Below are positions 63,637-64,000 of a stretch of 64,000 nucleotides of DNA, in pieces. Position 1 is the first letter of the stretch. The number at the start of each line of letters is the position of its first letter. The notes beneath the pieces were generated by a model. The model was not told where the DNA came from. It saw only the letters and a list, made by a program, of their open reading frames with translations, and did no database searches. This DNA is from Sipunculus nudus (Eukaryota > Annelida > Sipuncula > Golfingiida > Sipunculidae): assembly GCA_026874595.1 (NCBI GenBank), contig CM049308.1, positions 95,528,624 through 95,592,623 of the forward strand, read 5' to 3'. The position numbers and the translations under genes were made by a program.

Positions 63637-63672
63637 TTGTTGCTGCTGACCGTCAAACTGATACAGATAAAT
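63637..63672 (+). pseudogene. Relic of a third signal-peptide exon
   Basis: CATTGTTGCTGCTGACCGTC, then AAACTGATACAG, aligns with the 3' half of the signal exon (TGCTGCTGACCGTCACG..GATCAcAG). The donor is changed (ATAAAT instead of GTAAGT) and no ATG precedes it in frame nearby. It may be the start of another paralogue beyond the window. Confidence 0.45.
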
Positions 63673-64000
63673 AAATCTTTCGTATTTGATGATACAGCTG
63701 CCTATGCAATGTCTCTTTTGAGAATTTCCAATTTAACATTTACTAAAATTTAACTTTCGCTCGAACCATAGTGAAGTAAGGGTAGCGCAAAATTGATGCT
63801 CGGTTTTTTCCCAGTATGCTTATTGTTCTCAAGTGTGATCTGTTAAAAAGGAGTATAATTACTGCGACTGATTAAAGTATATATTTTTCAGTTTACGTTT
63901 TTCAGGATAATGTGTTGAAATTCAACAATTTCCTGCATGTTGTGGTTTTGAGATAAAGTCTAAGAAAGGACCACAGAAAAACAAACGACTTAGGTCCACC

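Overview
The window looks like nuclear DNA of a marine invertebrate, most likely a mollusc. It is AT-rich and gene-poor, has spliced genes with GT-AG introns, and is packed with minisatellites, Ty3/gypsy LTR retrotransposons, LINE remnants and short inverted-repeat elements. No bacterial operon, rRNA, tRNA or CRISPR array was seen. The mollusc assignment is an inference from the repeat style, not from a diagnostic gene.

Layout. 1-3.2 kb: decayed interspersed repeats and a LINE scrap. 3.2-9.0 kb: a giant 32-bp minisatellite with higher-order duplication; its long open frames are a by-product of the repeat. 9-19.5 kb: mostly featureless, with DNA-transposon-like elements at 11.1-12.7 and 15.2-15.4 kb and a LINE 3' fragment at 12.7-13.3 kb. 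19.6-28.0 kb: a complete but dead Ty3/gypsy element (177-bp LTRs, TACAC target duplication) that has itself received three insertions. 29.8-38.3 kb: an inverted-repeat element and several minisatellites; one 32-bp family lies in opposite orientations at 31-32.7 and 36-38 kb, and a solo LTR sits in the first array. 39.1-44.5 kb: a zinc-dependent (AID/APOBEC-like) deaminase pseudogene split by a second gypsy element (GTGCA duplication). 46.3-48.7 kb, minus strand: a small secreted acidic protein with an Asp/Tyr tail. 50.8-50.9 kb, minus strand: a probable terminal exon with a membrane segment. 51.8-60.5 kb: a second deaminase locus with a signal-peptide exon, three small exons and a large catalytic exon. 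60.9-64 kb: a 40-bp minisatellite with another solo LTR, and a relic of a third signal-peptide exon at 63.64 kb.

The most interesting system is the deaminase locus. Two paralogous catalytic exons (39.1-44.5 and 59.7-60.5 kb) share HAED and INRQPCxxC zinc-site motifs and a matching C-terminal block. In the second locus the signal-peptide exon, together with its splice donor, has been amplified into about 27-29 tandem 93-bp units (51.8-54.5 kb). Nearly every unit has its own ATG, a hydrophobic leader and a phase-1 donor compatible with the downstream exon. This would be a secreted deaminase with a tandem bank of alternative first coding exons, or a decaying trace of one: the catalytic exon carries an apparent 1-nt frameshift.
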